DNA from: Hyphomicrobiales bacterium
GTDB taxonomy: Bacteria; Pseudomonadota; Alphaproteobacteria; Rhizobiales; Rhizobiaceae
Direction of reading: 5' to 3'
DNA: 64,000 bases
Assembly (NCBI GenBank): GCA_900468535.1
Contig: UBTY01000023.1
Location: 1-64,000 of the forward strand
A model generated the notes under the pieces. That model saw only the letters and a list, made by a program, of their open reading frames with translations, was not told where the DNA came from and ran no database searches. Below are positions 31,550-41,129 of this stretch, piece after piece. Numbering within the stretch: the stretch's first letter is position 1; the number at the start of each line of letters is the position of its first letter. The position numbers and the translations under genes are program-made.

Positions 31550-31721
31550 TGGAGTTGCGAGCTCGTTGCGGGGGTAGGCTTTTGCCTAAACCAGAAACGC
31601 CGCGCTGACCACCCCAACGACCACAGGCCGGTCGGACACCTCGCCCTAGCGCGCCGCCTCATCCATATTATGTACTATGCGGTACTTCAATTTTCCAAAG
31701 AGTCGCGATAATGTTGAGATG

Positions 31722-31779
31722 GTCACGCGGGAAACCACCCCAATTGTTCGAGAGCTCACCTCTCCGCTTCCCGCGTGAC
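31722..31779. repeat. 12-bp perfect inverted repeat downstream of the efflux operon
   Basis: GTCACGCGGGAA (31722-31733) and TTCCCGCGTGAC (31768-31779) flank a 34-base spacer, 12 bases beyond the efflux permease stop. The region 31550-31790 has no convincing gene. It could be a terminator for the minus-strand efflux operon or a protein-binding site; no T-run supports the first. Confidence 0.5.
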
Positions 31780-31790
31780 TGCCTTTTCCT

Positions 31791-34700
31791 CTATGCCGGA
31801 TCGGCGTGCCCACTATCCTGTTCGGGCGCATCATCAGACTGGTGCTCTTCTTGTGGCAATTTGCCCTTGAAGATGCCGCGAACCGCGACGAAGAGCAGCG
31901 GAATAAGGAAGATACCCAGCACCGTTGCCGCAATCATGCCACCCATGACGCCGATGCCGATGGAGTTCTGGCTTCCGGAGCCGGCGCCGTTCGCAATGGC
32001 GAGAGGCAAGACACCAAGAATGAAGGCCAGAGACGTCATCAGGATTGGACGCAAGCGCTGTCGCGACGCCTCGAGCGTCGCCGCCACGAGATCCTTGCCC
32101 TGCTTCTGCTGCTCGATGGCGAATTCGACGATCAGGATCGCGTTCTTCGCCGCCAGGCCGATCGTCGTGAGCAGACCAACCTTGAAATAGACGTCATTGG
32201 TCTGACCGAAGAGAAGCGCAGCAAGCAGAGCCCCGAAGACCCCGATCGGTACCGAAAGCATGACTGCGAACGGGATCGACCAGCTCTCGTAGAGGGCGGC
32301 CAGCGCCAGAAAGACCACCAGGATCGAGATCGCGTAGAGTTGCGTTGCCTGGCTGCCGGACAGACGCTCCTGCGCCGACAGGCCCGTCCACTCGTGCGTG
32401 AACCCTTGCGGAAGCTGGCTCACGAGCGCATCGATCTCGTTCATTGCATCCCCAGAAGAGACTCCGGTTGCCGCGGAACCCTGGATTTCGACAGCAGACG
32501 AGCCGTTGTAGCGCTCCAGGCGAGGAGATCCGAATTTCCAGTGGCCGCTCGCGAAAGACGAGAACGGAACCATGTTGCCGTCGGAATTCTTCACATACCA
32601 GCGATCGAAGTCCTCCGGCTGCATGCGGAAGTCCTTGTCGGCCTGAACGTAGACCTTCTTCACACGTCCGCGATCGATGAAATCGTTGACGTAGTTTCCG
32701 CCCCATGCCGTCGACAAGGTCGTGTCGATGTCCGACAGGTCGAGGTTGAGTGCACTGGCGCGCTCTTCATCGATATCCACGGAATACTGTGGTGTATCTT
32801 CCTGCCCATTCGGACGCGTGCCGACAAGCTTGCTGCTCTTTCCGGCAGCAGCCAGCAGTTGGTTGCGCGCCTCGATCAGCTTTTGGTGACCGGCACCGTT
32901 CGTATCCTTCAGATAGAAGTCAAAGCCGCTGTTGTTGCCGAAGCCTGGGATGGCGGGGGGCGACAGGGCAAATACGTTCGCGTCCTTGATCCCCTGAAAT
33001 GCCTTCATGGCTCGACCGGCAATCGCCTGCGCCTTCGACTGAGGCGTCTTGCGCTCCTCGAAGTCCTTGAGCTTCACGAAGGCGATGCCGACGTTCTGCC
33101 CCTGACCGCCAAAGCCGAAGCCGACGACACCCATCACGCCGGTGACGTAATCCTTCTCGTCGTTGAGATAGTGATCGGTCACCTGCTGCAGCACCTTGGA
33201 AGTACGGTCAGCCGTCGCTCCAACTGGCAGTTGCACGCTGGTGATCAGGATACCCTGGTCTTCGTCGGGGAGGAACGAGCTGGCGAGGCGGTTGAACATG
33301 AAGCCAACGCCGACGGCGATCAGCACGAAGACGATGAGGAACAGGGCACGTCGCCGCAATATGCCGCCGACGCCGCGCTGATATCCGTTGGTGCCACGTT
33401 CAAAAGCCCGGTTGAAGATGCCGAAGACACCCTTCTTTTTCGCTCCATGATTGGGGCGCTTGAGGATCGTCGCGCAGAGGGCCGGTGTCAGGATCAACGC
33501 GACCAGAACCGATAGCAGCATCGCCGATACGATCGTCACGGAGAACTGGCGGTAGATGACGCCGACAGATCCCGAAAAGAAGGCCATCGGCACGAACACG
33601 GCGGACAACACGGTCGCAATACCGATCAGCGCGCCGGTGATCTCGCCCATCGACTTTATCGTCGCCTGCTTCGGCGAAAGGTCTTCTTCTTCCATCACGC
33701 GTTCGACGTTTTCGACAACAACAATCGCGTCGTCGACGAGAAGACCGATCGCCAGCACCATACCGAACATGGTCAGCGTGTTGATGGAGTATCCGAAGAA
33801 GGAAAGGATACCGAAGGTTCCGAGCAGAACCACAGGAACGGCAAGCGTCGGAATAAGCGTCGCCCGGAAGTTCTGCAGAAAGACGAACATGACGATGAAG
33901 ACGAGGGCGATCGCCTCCAGCAGCGTCCTGACAACCTCTTCGATCGACAGCTTTACGAATGGCGTGGTGTCGTAGGGATAGACGACCTCGACGTTGGCGG
34001 GCAGCGTCTGCTTCAAAGTCTCGATCGTCGAACGGACGGATTCCGCCGTATCGATCGCGTTGGCACCCGAAGCCAGCATGATGGCAAGGCCAGCCGAGGG
34101 CTTTCCATTGTAAGTGCTCGAGCTCGAGTAGCTTTCCGCGCCAAGCTCGACGGTCGCGACGTCGTTGAGCCGCACGAGCGAGCCGTCGGCGTTGCTCTTG
34201 AGGATGATGTTTTCGAACTGCTCCGGCGTCTGTAGCCGGCTCTTTGCCGTGACGGTGGCGTTGAGCTGTTGACCCTTGCGCTGCGGGAGCGCCCCAAGCT
34301 GACCGGCGGCAACCTGCGTATTCTGCGCCTCGATGGCCGACGTCACATTGCTGACCATCAGCGAATATTTGGCGAGCTTGTCGGGATCGACCCAGATACG
34401 CATGGCGTAGCCCGATCCGAACAGCTGCGTATCGCCGACGCCCGGAACGCGCTTGAGCGTATCATTAAGAGTGCTGTTGACGTAGTCGGCAAGGTCGGTC
34501 GAGTTCAGCTTGCCGTCCGTTGACACGAAGCCGATAACCATCAGGAAGTTCGAGGTCGATTTCGTAACCGTCAGGCCGGTGTTCTGAACGCTCTGTGGAA
34601 GTTGCGCCTCAACAAGCTGCAGTTTGTTCTGCACCTGCATCTGAGCGACATCCGCATCAGCCTTGTTGGTGAACGTGAGCGAGATCGATGCCGCGCCCGT

Positions 34701-34952
34701 CGACTGGGATGTCGAGGTCATGTAGTCGAGGTTATCGATACCCGTCATGCCCTGCTCGATGACCTTGGTCACCGAGTTTTCGACGGTCTCGGCATCGGCT
34801 CCGGGATAGTTGGCGGAGATTCTGACGGTCGTTGGCGCGATCTGCGGGTATTGCGAGATCGATAGCGTCGTTATGGACAGCAATCCGCCAAGCATGACGC
34901 AGATTGCGATCACCCATGCAAAGATGGGCCGGTCAATGAAGAAACGAGACAC
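31791..34952 (-). CDS. RND multidrug efflux permease (AcrB/MexB type)
   Basis: 1053 residues, a full HAE1-type inner-membrane pump. It has the N-terminal [17 protein letters not shown] segment, twelve expected membrane segments around two large periplasmic loops, the proton-relay aspartates in [14 protein letters not shown], and the TM10 lysine in [14 protein letters not shown]. It exports drugs or other amphiphiles through a trimer with the adaptor encoded 8 bases upstream. No outer-membrane channel gene is present, so a TolC-like protein elsewhere is expected. Confidence 0.95.
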   Translation of the reverse strand: MSRFFIDRPIFAWVIAICVMLGGLLSITTLSISQYPQIAPTTVRISANYPGADAETVENSVTKVIEQGMTGIDNLDYMTSTSQSTGAASISLTFTNKADADVAQMQVQNKLQLVEAQLPQSVQNTGLTVTKSTSNFLMVIGFVSTDGKLNSTDLADYVNSTLNDTLKRVPGVGDTQLFGSGYAMRIWVDPDKLAKYSLMVSNVTSAIEAQNTQVAAGQLGALPQRKGQQLNATVTAKSRLQTPEQFENIILKSNADGSLVRLNDVATVELGAESYSSSSTYNGKPSAGLAIMLASGANAIDTAESVRSTIETLKQTLPANVEVVYPYDTTPFVKLSIEEVVRTLLEAIALVFIVMFVFLQNFRATLIPTLAVPVVLLGTFGILSFFGYSINTLTMFGMVLAIGLLVDDAIVVVENVERVMEEEDLSPKQATIKSMGEITGALIGIATVLSAVFVPMAFFSGSVGVIYRQFSVTIVSAMLLSVLVALILTPALCATILKRPNHGAKKKGVFGIFNRAFERGTNGYQRGVGGILRRRALFLIVFVLIAVGVGFMFNRLASSFLPDEDQGILITSVQLPVGATADRTSKVLQQVTDHYLNDEKDYVTGVMGVVGFGFGGQGQNVGIAFVKLKDFEERKTPQSKAQAIAGRAMKAFQGIKDANVFALSPPAIPGFGNNSGFDFYLKDTNGAGHQKLIEARNQLLAAAGKSSKLVGTRPNGQEDTPQYSVDIDEERASALNLDLSDIDTTLSTAWGGNYVNDFIDRGRVKKVYVQADKDFRMQPEDFDRWYVKNSDGNMVPFSSFASGHWKFGSPRLERYNGSSAVEIQGSAATGVSSGDAMNEIDALVSQLPQGFTHEWTGLSAQERLSGSQATQLYAISILVVFLALAALYESWSIPFAVMLSVPIGVFGALLAALLFGQTNDVYFKVGLLTTIGLAAKNAILIVEFAIEQQKQGKDLVAATLEASRQRLRPILMTSLAFILGVLPLAIANGAGSGSQNSIGIGVMGGMIAATVLGIFLIPLLFVAVRGIFKGKLPQEEHQSDDAPEQDSGHADPA

Positions 34953-34960
34953 CGGTCACC

Positions 34961-36193
34961 TCACTCGACTACGGCCGCGTTGGCGGCCTGTTTCGATGCG
35001 GCGGCAGAGGCCGACTGTTTCAGTTCGCCGGTACCGTCGTCGATCACGACGTCGTCGACTTTGACGTCCTGTCCGTCGCGGATGCGCTGTATTCCCTCGA
35101 CAACCACACGCTCGCCATCCTTGATGCCCTCGCCGACGAGCCAGCTGTTACCAATGCTGCGCTGGGTCACAAGCACGCGCTGATGAACCTTGCCGTCGGC
35201 GTCGACAAACATGGCGATGGGCTCGCCCTTGGTGTTGCGGGTGACCGCACGTTGGGGAACAAGGAAACTATTGGGTGCGATACCCTCCTCGATCGTGGCG
35301 CGAACATACATCCCGGGGAGAAGCAGACGGTCCGGATTGGGAAAGCTCGCACGAGCGGTGACGGTGCCGAGTGTCTCGGAAACGGACGCTACAGAAAACT
35401 CGAACGCTCCCGGCAACGGATAGGCGGTGCCGTCTTCCAGTCGAAGTTTCACCGATACATTCGATCCGACGACCTTCAGCCTGCCTTCGGCGACAGCGCG
35501 CCGCAAGGCAAGGAGGTTCGTATTCGACTGCGTGACATCGACGTTGATCGGATCGAGCTGGTTGATGGTCGCCAGCGCGGTCGTCTGCTCGGCGGTAACA
35601 AGCGCACCCACGGTTACCGCTGAAGCGTCGATGCGACCGGAAATCGGAGCCCGGATCTTCGTGTAGTCGAGATTGATCCGTGCCGTTTCCAGAGCCGCCT
35701 TTGCGGCCGCGACATCGGCCAGCGCCTGCGTCAATGTCGATTGGGCGTCGTCCAGATCCTGTTTGCTGACGACGGCCTGTGATGTCAGGCCCTTGTAACG
35801 ATCGACCTTTGCCTGCGCGCTCGGGACGGCGCCTTGTGCTTTCTGCAAGGCGGCCGCGGCGCTGTCATAGGACGCCTGGTAGGCGCTGGGGTCGATTTCG
35901 TAGAGAATATCGCCGGCCTTGACTTCGCTGCCTTCCTTGAAGTTTCGCGCACGGATGATGCCGCCAACCTGGGGGCGGACCTCCGCAATCAACGAAGCCG
36001 CGGTTCTGCCGGGCACCTCCGCCGTCAGCGCTACCGACTGGACATGAAGGGTCACGGCGCTGACTTCAGGTTTCACGCCTGCGGCGTTGCTCTGTTGAGC
36101 GCCGCCGCTCTTTTCGTTGCACGCTGACAGCAAGCAGCACACGGCGAGCAGCTTCACCAGGGTGGGCAGTGGCCGAATGGTCACCAGGGACAT
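34961..36193 (-). CDS. RND periplasmic adaptor (membrane fusion) lipoprotein
   Basis: About 410 residues from ATG 36193. A lipoprotein signal ends in VCCLLSACNEK (lipobox LSAC), then come the lipoyl-like half-motifs (RPQVGGIIRARNFKEGSEVKAG; YTKIRAPISGRID) around a coiled-coil hairpin of about residues 115-180, and a C-terminal beta domain. It links the AcrB-type pump to an outer-membrane channel. It is the first gene of the efflux operon, divergent from a two-component system. Confidence 0.93.
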   Translation of the reverse strand: MSLVTIRPLPTLVKLLAVCCLLSACNEKSGGAQQSNAAGVKPEVSAVTLHVQSVALTAEVPGRTAASLIAEVRPQVGGIIRARNFKEGSEVKAGDILYEIDPSAYQASYDSAAAALQKAQGAVPSAQAKVDRYKGLTSQAVVSKQDLDDAQSTLTQALADVAAAKAALETARINLDYTKIRAPISGRIDASAVTVGALVTAEQTTALATINQLDPINVDVTQSNTNLLALRRAVAEGRLKVVGSNVSVKLRLEDGTAYPLPGAFEFSVASVSETLGTVTARASFPNPDRLLLPGMYVRATIEEGIAPNSFLVPQRAVTRNTKGEPIAMFVDADGKVHQRVLVTQRSIGNSWLVGEGIKDGERVVVEGIQRIRDGQDVKVDDVVIDDGTGELKQSASAAASKQAANAAVVE

Positions 36194-36318
36194 TTGAAAC
36201 TCCAACAATATCGACAATTCATCTCTTTGAGTTGGCCGGACATTGGCCGGGCTTTGTCATGAGAGTTTGTCACGGTGGATGAAAACGGTAACGAAATTTC
36301 CCTACATCCAGTCACTGC

Positions 36319-36335
36319 TACAATTGGTTACAATT
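36319..36335. promoter_or_regulatory. Direct repeat, candidate response-regulator site
   Basis: TACAATT occurs at 36319-36325 and again at 36329-36335, a 10-base period, as expected for tandem OmpR-class binding. It lies between the divergent efflux adaptor and response-regulator genes. A second direct repeat, TTTGTCA at 36253 and 36266, has a 13-base period. Confidence 0.5.
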
Positions 36336-36414
36336 TAGACCTTGCGTGCGCCAGCAACACAACGTCACAGAAGAGTGATCTGGCTGCGAGACGGCGCAGG
36401 CGAGCGGAGGTCAC

Positions 36415-37140
36415 ATGGAGCGAACACCCCATATCCTGGTCGTGGACGACCATCAGGAAATTCGAGACCTCCTCGCCAGATACCTTGCAAAGAACGGATT
36501 GCGCGTGACGGCCGCGAACGGCGGGGCGGAAATGCGCCAGCACATGCGGACATCCAGCATCGATCTGGTGGTGCTCGACATCATGATGCCCGGTGAAGAC
36601 GGTTTGTCGCTTTGCCGATACCTGCGGCAGAACAGTTCGATCCCGATCGTCCTGCTGACCGCGATATCGGACGAAACAGACCGGATCATCGGCCTGGAGA
36701 TCGGCGCCGACGATTATGTCACCAAGCCATTCAATCCGCGCGAGCTGCTGGCGCGTATTCGCGCGCTCCTGCGCCGCAGCGCATTTACCGCCGCGCAGGC
36801 GCCGAGTGATGTCGATGCTCATCGCTACCGCTTCCAGAACTGGACCCTCGATGCCTCGCGTCGCGTGCTGATCGACGAGACAGGTCAGGACATAGCGCTC
36901 GGCAGCGCCGAGTTTCGGCTGCTCCTGGCTTTTGTTACCCGCCCCGGCGTCGTGCTGACGCGCGATCAGTTGCTGGATATTACCGCGGGCCGGTCGGCCC
37001 AGGTCTTCGACAGAAGCATCGACAACCTGGTCAGCCGCCTGCGCCGCCGCATTGAGCCCGATCCGCAGCAGCCCAGCCTGATAAAGACGGTGTGGGGAGA
37101 CGGATACACCTTCGCAACCGCCGTGGAGAAACTTGCGTGA
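36415..37140 (+). CDS. OmpR-family response regulator
   Basis: 241 residues. The receiver domain shows HILVVDDHQEIRDLL (acidic pocket), the phosphoacceptor aspartate in LVVLDIMMPGEDG (near residue 53), and the lysine in DYVTKPFNPREL. The C-terminal winged helix includes FRLLLAFVTRPGVVLTRDQLL and ends IKTVWGDGYTF. The stop overlaps the GTG of the kinase gene. Divergent placement suggests control of the efflux operon. Confidence 0.92.
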   Translation: MERTPHILVVDDHQEIRDLLARYLAKNGLRVTAANGGAEMRQHMRTSSIDLVVLDIMMPGEDGLSLCRYLRQNSSIPIVLLTAISDETDRIIGLEIGADDYVTKPFNPRELLARIRALLRRSAFTAAQAPSDVDAHRYRFQNWTLDASRRVLIDETGQDIALGSAEFRLLLAFVTRPGVVLTRDQLLDITAGRSAQVFDRSIDNLVSRLRRRIEPDPQQPSLIKTVWGDGYTFATAVEKLA

Positions 37141-38534
37141 CGGGCAATCGCCGAATTTGGCCGCGTAGCCTCGCCACGCGCCTGATCGTGCCGCTGATGG
37201 TCGCCCTCGCGGTTGCCCAGGTCGCCCTCTTCATCACGTTGCGTGGGCAGCAGGACGTTGTCGTTGACGGCGTCGTTCACGGGCAGGCACTGAACCTGAC
37301 GGTATCGCTCGCGCGGCTCGTCGACACATATCCGCCAGCGGAAAGCCAGCGCCTGGCCGACGCGTTCGGTTCGAGGCAATCATGCGCCTATGTCAGCGCA
37401 ACGCCTCCGGCAAACCACACGATGGATGCATCGGAAACCCGCCTCGCTCATCTGCTGGCGGAGCGTCTGCATCAGGTCGAGGCGAGCCAGCTTCAGATCA
37501 CCATCGAACCGCTGGCGCATTCGGCGCATCCCTGCGACCGGGATGTTTCGGCGAGCAATCTCGCCGAACCCGACACGTCTTCAGGTAAGCCATTCCGCGT
37601 CGTAGCGCTCGCCATGCATGTCCCGCTGAAGGATGGCAGGTGGCTAACGGTCCGCACCGCGATCGACGTTCCCGGTCTCTGGAATCGCGCGGCAATACTC
37701 TCGTTCCTGTTTTCCTCGCTTGCCGTCGCTGCAGTTGTCGTCGTTGTAATCCGTTCACAGACCAGCTCTCTCCGTGAGCTGGCGATTGCATCGGAGCGTC
37801 TCGGACGAGGAGAAGTCATTCCGCCGCTCGCGGTCAGTGGACCTGCCGAGGTTGCCGCCACGAGGCAGGCCTTCAACACCATGCAGGAGCGTCTTAGCCA
37901 GTTTCTCCGCGATCGGCTCCGCCTTCTGGCCAGCATCAGCCATGATCTCCGTACGCCCCTCACCACCTTGCGCCTCAAGGCGGAATTCATCGAGGACGAT
38001 GTGGTGCGGGAGGATCTCGTCAAGACAATTGAGGAGCTGACGCTGATCTGCGAAGCGACGCTGGCTTTCACGCGAGCGGAAGCAGTTGGCGAGGAAACCA
38101 AGCTTGTTGCCCTCGATGAACTTGTCGGCGATATCGTCAGCGAATTTCGCATGGCGGGAAGCAACGTCTCGGCCGCGCCGCTGCCGCCGACCGGTTATCC
38201 CTGCCGGCCTGTAGCGTTGAAGCGTGCCGTCCGAAATCTGGTCGAGAATGCCACCCGCTACGGATCGAGCGCCCGGCTACGGCTCGATCGATCCGGTGAT
38301 GGTATCCTTCTCTCGGTCGAAGACGACGGTCCCGGCATTCCGGAGGATCAGATCGAGGATGCGTTCAAGCCGTTCGTGCGGCTTGAGGCCTCCAGAAGCA
38401 CGGAAACAGGCGGCATCGGGCTGGGTTTGTCGATCGCCCGCAACATCATCGTTGCCCACGGCGGCAACCTGGTCGTCGTCAATCGGCCGTCCGGCGGCTT
38501 GAGGGCCGAAATCCATCTGCCCAGCGCAGCTTGA
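37137..38534 (+). CDS. Sensor histidine kinase
   Basis: 465 residues from GTG 37137, overlapping the regulator stop. Membrane segments lie near residues 15-32 and 185-210 on either side of a periplasmic sensor of about 150 residues. HAMP, the H-box (LLASISHDLRTPLTTLRLKA), N-box (AVRNLVENATRYG) and G-boxes (EDDGPGIPED; GGIGLGLSIARNI) follow. It should phosphorylate the adjacent regulator. The signal is unknown; envelope stress or an efflux substrate is inference. Confidence 0.93.
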   Translation: MTGNRRIWPRSLATRLIVPLMVALAVAQVALFITLRGQQDVVVDGVVHGQALNLTVSLARLVDTYPPAESQRLADAFGSRQSCAYVSATPPANHTMDASETRLAHLLAERLHQVEASQLQITIEPLAHSAHPCDRDVSASNLAEPDTSSGKPFRVVALAMHVPLKDGRWLTVRTAIDVPGLWNRAAILSFLFSSLAVAAVVVVVIRSQTSSLRELAIASERLGRGEVIPPLAVSGPAEVAATRQAFNTMQERLSQFLRDRLRLLASISHDLRTPLTTLRLKAEFIEDDVVREDLVKTIEELTLICEATLAFTRAEAVGEETKLVALDELVGDIVSEFRMAGSNVSAAPLPPTGYPCRPVALKRAVRNLVENATRYGSSARLRLDRSGDGILLSVEDDGPGIPEDQIEDAFKPFVRLEASRSTETGGIGLGLSIARNIIVAHGGNLVVVNRPSGGLRAEIHLPSAA

Positions 38535-38558
38535 TCAGGCGCCAACTCAACCTGAGCG

Positions 38559-38831
38559 CTAGGCTCCTATGACGCCTGACGGAACGACGACGTCGTATGT
38601 GATATGGGCCTCGTCGCAAGCATCGCGAAACGCAGCTTCCGCCTCATCGGCTCGCGCACGTTTGGCTTCGACACCTTCGCAAATCTGCAAGGCCCGCATG
38701 TAGGCAGCGCCCTCGGCGATCGGCCAATGGGTCAACAGGCAATGCAAGGCTTGCTGGGTGGTCGCGATCGCCTGCATCGAGCCGGTTCGCTTGCACGCGA
38801 TCAAAACGACATGACGCCAACGCGTTTCCAT
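38559..38831 (-). CDS. DUF982-family small protein
   Basis: 90 residues from ATG 38831, preceded by GGGAGG. The pattern ATTQQALHCLLTHWPIAEG then AYMRALQICEG and AEAAFRDACDEAHI fits DUF982, a rhizobia-enriched family of unknown function. It has no signal peptide or membrane segment and is convergent with the kinase gene, 24 bases from its stop. A second DUF982 gene is divergent from it. Confidence 0.72.
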   Translation of the reverse strand: METRWRHVVLIACKRTGSMQAIATTQQALHCLLTHWPIAEGAAYMRALQICEGVEAKRARADEAEAAFRDACDEAHITYDVVVPSGVIGA

Positions 38832-38988
38832 ACCCAATGCCTCCCGGTAAACGAGGCGAGACAATCGCACCTGACAACGCAGATGCGCAACTACCATTTT
38901 CGGGGGCAGTTAATGTGATCGGAACTCGCGTTCTGGCACGAAGCTTGCGATGCAACTTTCGTTAAAGCTGTATCGGAGGCGCAGTGTC

Positions 38989-39291
38989 ATGAAACAGCAC
39001 ACATTGATGTTCCGTCCCCTCGGATTGGCCATGGCGTGCATTGGTGAATACAGGGTTGTTAACTCCGTTCATTCCGCAGCGACAACGCTCCTGCAGCATT
39101 GGCCGACTGATGATGGAGAAGAGTTCGCCGACGCCATCATCGCCTGCCTGGATGCGATTTATGGCGATACCACTCCCGAGCGTGTGCGAAGTGCAATGCT
39201 AAGGGCGGCTGCGGAAGCGAACGTCACGGTTCTGGAGGTTGCACCGGTCCCGCATGTGAACCAGATGGAAATAGCAGCCAATATTGCCTGA
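38989..39291 (+). CDS. DUF982-family small protein
   Basis: 100 residues from ATG 38989, preceded by CGGAGGCG. SVHSAATTLLQHWPTDDGEEF followed by AIIACLDAIYGDTTPERVRSAMLRAAAEANV matches the DUF982 layout seen in its divergent neighbour at 38559-38831, although identity by eye is low. Function unknown. The 157-base gap between the two contains their promoters. Confidence 0.72.
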   Translation: MKQHTLMFRPLGLAMACIGEYRVVNSVHSAATTLLQHWPTDDGEEFADAIIACLDAIYGDTTPERVRSAMLRAAAEANVTVLEVAPVPHVNQMEIAANIA

Positions 39292-39310
39292 CCCATGACA
39301 GCGGAGGCGC

Positions 39311-40201
39311 CTAAGCGCTTTGTTCAAGCGAGGCAAGGCGCTGGTCGGTCGCCGAACTTCTAGCCGGCAGACCACCTGCCGGACTGACAAAATTCTCCGC
39401 GATATAGCGATCGGCCGCAGAAGACAGCGCTCTGTAAAGGCGTGCAAACAGGACACGCGCCTCGCGACCCGGCCAGTCAGTCGGCAGTGCCTCGTCAGGC
39501 AGGCGTGGATCGTGCAGCAGGACACTCCGGAAGCGGTGAATAAGCAGAAGCCGCGCAGTCAGTGCCATGGCTGAGGTCAGATCGCCTTCGACAGCACCAT
39601 CTGCCAGAGGCGAGAACTGCTCTATGAACGCCAGGTAGGCAGCCTTATATCTTTCGAGATCCCAGTTTTCGGCAACGAATGCCCGCAATCCCGGTTCGCT
39701 CGAGATCGTTCCGACTTTGAAAAGAAGCAGATGATGGCTACCGCCGAGGTGCCTTATCGGCCCAACGGCAAGACGAGCATTGAGGCGGCTGTAACCCAAC
39801 CGTTCCAGAGCCTCCATGTGCTCCTCAGGCGAATCTCCCAAGACATGCGCAAACTGCCAGCCGTGATCGCCCGCGCCGCCGAAAAGCGTGGTTGCCGCAA
39901 CAGCGAATTCGGCGCGAGCGGCTTGCGAAAGCCCGTAGTAGCTACGCCGTCCCTCGCGCTCGCCGACAAGCTGACCAGCCGCGACCAAGCGGGATACTGC
40001 CGTTCGCACCAGTGTTTCACTGATCCCGACTGTCGCGCAGGTTTCGATGAGGTTGCCCACCCAGGCAACACCGCCCCGCGGCTCGACTACGTCCCCATAG
40101 ATGGTAACGATAAACCCCGCGGCACGCAGTGGCGTCTCAAGCGTAATTTTCTGGATCAGGTCGCCAATTCGGCGATCCGCATCTGTCACTGCCGCGCCCA
40201 A
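39311..40201 (-). CDS. paaX: PaaX-family transcriptional regulator
   Basis: About 296 residues from TTG 40201, which follows AAGGAG by 7 bases (GTG 40189 is an alternative). The N-terminal winged-helix reads FIVTIYGDVVEPRGG, ISETLVRTAVSRLVAAGQLVGER and RSYYGLSQAARAEF, the PaaX pattern; the middle and C-terminal PaaX-type domains follow. PaaX proteins classically repress paa genes and respond to phenylacetyl-CoA. Here the gene follows a polyamine-type ABC operon on the same strand, 83 bases after the last permease, so it may control something other than the paa cluster 9 kb away. Confidence 0.82.
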   Translation of the reverse strand: MGAAVTDADRRIGDLIQKITLETPLRAAGFIVTIYGDVVEPRGGVAWVGNLIETCATVGISETLVRTAVSRLVAAGQLVGEREGRRSYYGLSQAARAEFAVAATTLFGGAGDHGWQFAHVLGDSPEEHMEALERLGYSRLNARLAVGPIRHLGGSHHLLLFKVGTISSEPGLRAFVAENWDLERYKAAYLAFIEQFSPLADGAVEGDLTSAMALTARLLLIHRFRSVLLHDPRLPDEALPTDWPGREARVLFARLYRALSSAADRYIAENFVSPAGGLPARSSATDQRLASLEQSA

Positions 40202-40284
40202 GAAGAGTCTCCTTGCAAGTATCGAGGGCGCAGATAACACATTTATCGATCAGGGGGCAGCGTGTCGAAACTACCCCGATTTCC

Positions 40285-41127
40285 TCAATGAGCGCTTTGC
40301 TGCTTTGCGCGCGCAACGATCTGGGTCGGGTTGACGAATTGCAAGGCCAGCACCAGCCAGAACAATGTCGTGACCATGTAGACCACCGCCATCGCATCGA
40401 TCGACTGGCCTGCACGGACCCCTGATGCGAACACAGCGTAGTAGAGCGACACGACCAGCGTTTGCGTCGTCGGTCCTGCTATGAGGAAGGTCAGCTCGAA
40501 CATTGCGATGGTGCGGACGAGTACCAGCAGCAACGCGGCGAGCATGCCCGGCAGAAGCAGCGGTAGCAGGATGCGCACGAAAAGGCTGGTCGTCCCGGCG
40601 CCGAACACTCGTGCCGCAGCTTCGATGCGCGGATCGATCTGTTCGATGAAGGGGATCATGACGAGCACCACAAACGGCAGCGACGGCACGATGTTGATCA
40701 AAACGACGCCCCAGAACGTCCCGCCGAGCCCCAGCTGATAGAGGACGGTCGCCAGCGGAATGCCATAGGTCAGGGGCGGAATGAGCAACGGCAGCAGGAA
40801 AAGCAGCACAACCAGGCGCTTTCCGGGGAAATCGCGTCGTGCGAGCGCATAGGCCGTCGTGACACCAAGGATCCCCGAGATGATGACGACTGTAAAAACG
40901 ATCTCGAAGGTGACGAGAACGACGCTGGAGAGCTGGAATTCCTTCCAGGCGCTGAAGTACCATCTTGTCGTCCAGCCGGCTGGCAGCCAGGTGCCGAGCC
41001 AGCGTGTTGCGAACGAGTTGACGATGACCGCGGCAATGACGGCCAGCAGATTGAGCACAAACAGGATAGCAAGCGCCCATATGGCGAAGCGCCAGATCTT
41101 CGAGGTGAGGCCCTGATCGCGGATCAT
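40285..41127 (-). CDS. Polyamine-type ABC transporter permease (PotC-like)
   Basis: 280 residues with six likely membrane segments and the permease EAA loop EAAARVFGAGTTSLFVRILLPLLLPG (the EAAARVFGAG part is diagnostic). It pairs with the permease encoded 2 bases upstream to form the channel of a type I importer of the spermidine/putrescine/iron class. The substrate is not evident from the sequence; neighbours point to a sugar-acid-related compound. Confidence 0.88.
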   Translation of the reverse strand: MIRDQGLTSKIWRFAIWALAILFVLNLLAVIAAVIVNSFATRWLGTWLPAGWTTRWYFSAWKEFQLSSVVLVTFEIVFTVVIISGILGVTTAYALARRDFPGKRLVVLLFLLPLLIPPLTYGIPLATVLYQLGLGGTFWGVVLINIVPSLPFVVLVMIPFIEQIDPRIEAAARVFGAGTTSLFVRILLPLLLPGMLAALLLVLVRTIAMFELTFLIAGPTTQTLVVSLYYAVFASGVRAGQSIDAMAVVYMVTTLFWLVLALQFVNPTQIVARAKQQSAH

Positions 41128-41129
41128 GA

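Noticed and set aside
31610..31625. GGCCGGTCGG resembling half of the PaaR operator
   Set aside because: Only the GC-rich core matches; the flanking AACC and TTA positions differ, there is no dyad, and no paa gene is adjacent.
31806..33515. A 569-codon plus-strand frame opposite the RND permease
   Set aside because: Composition is dominated by Arg, Glu, Asp and His, with no recognisable domain, and the opposite strand encodes an unmistakable AcrB-type pump.
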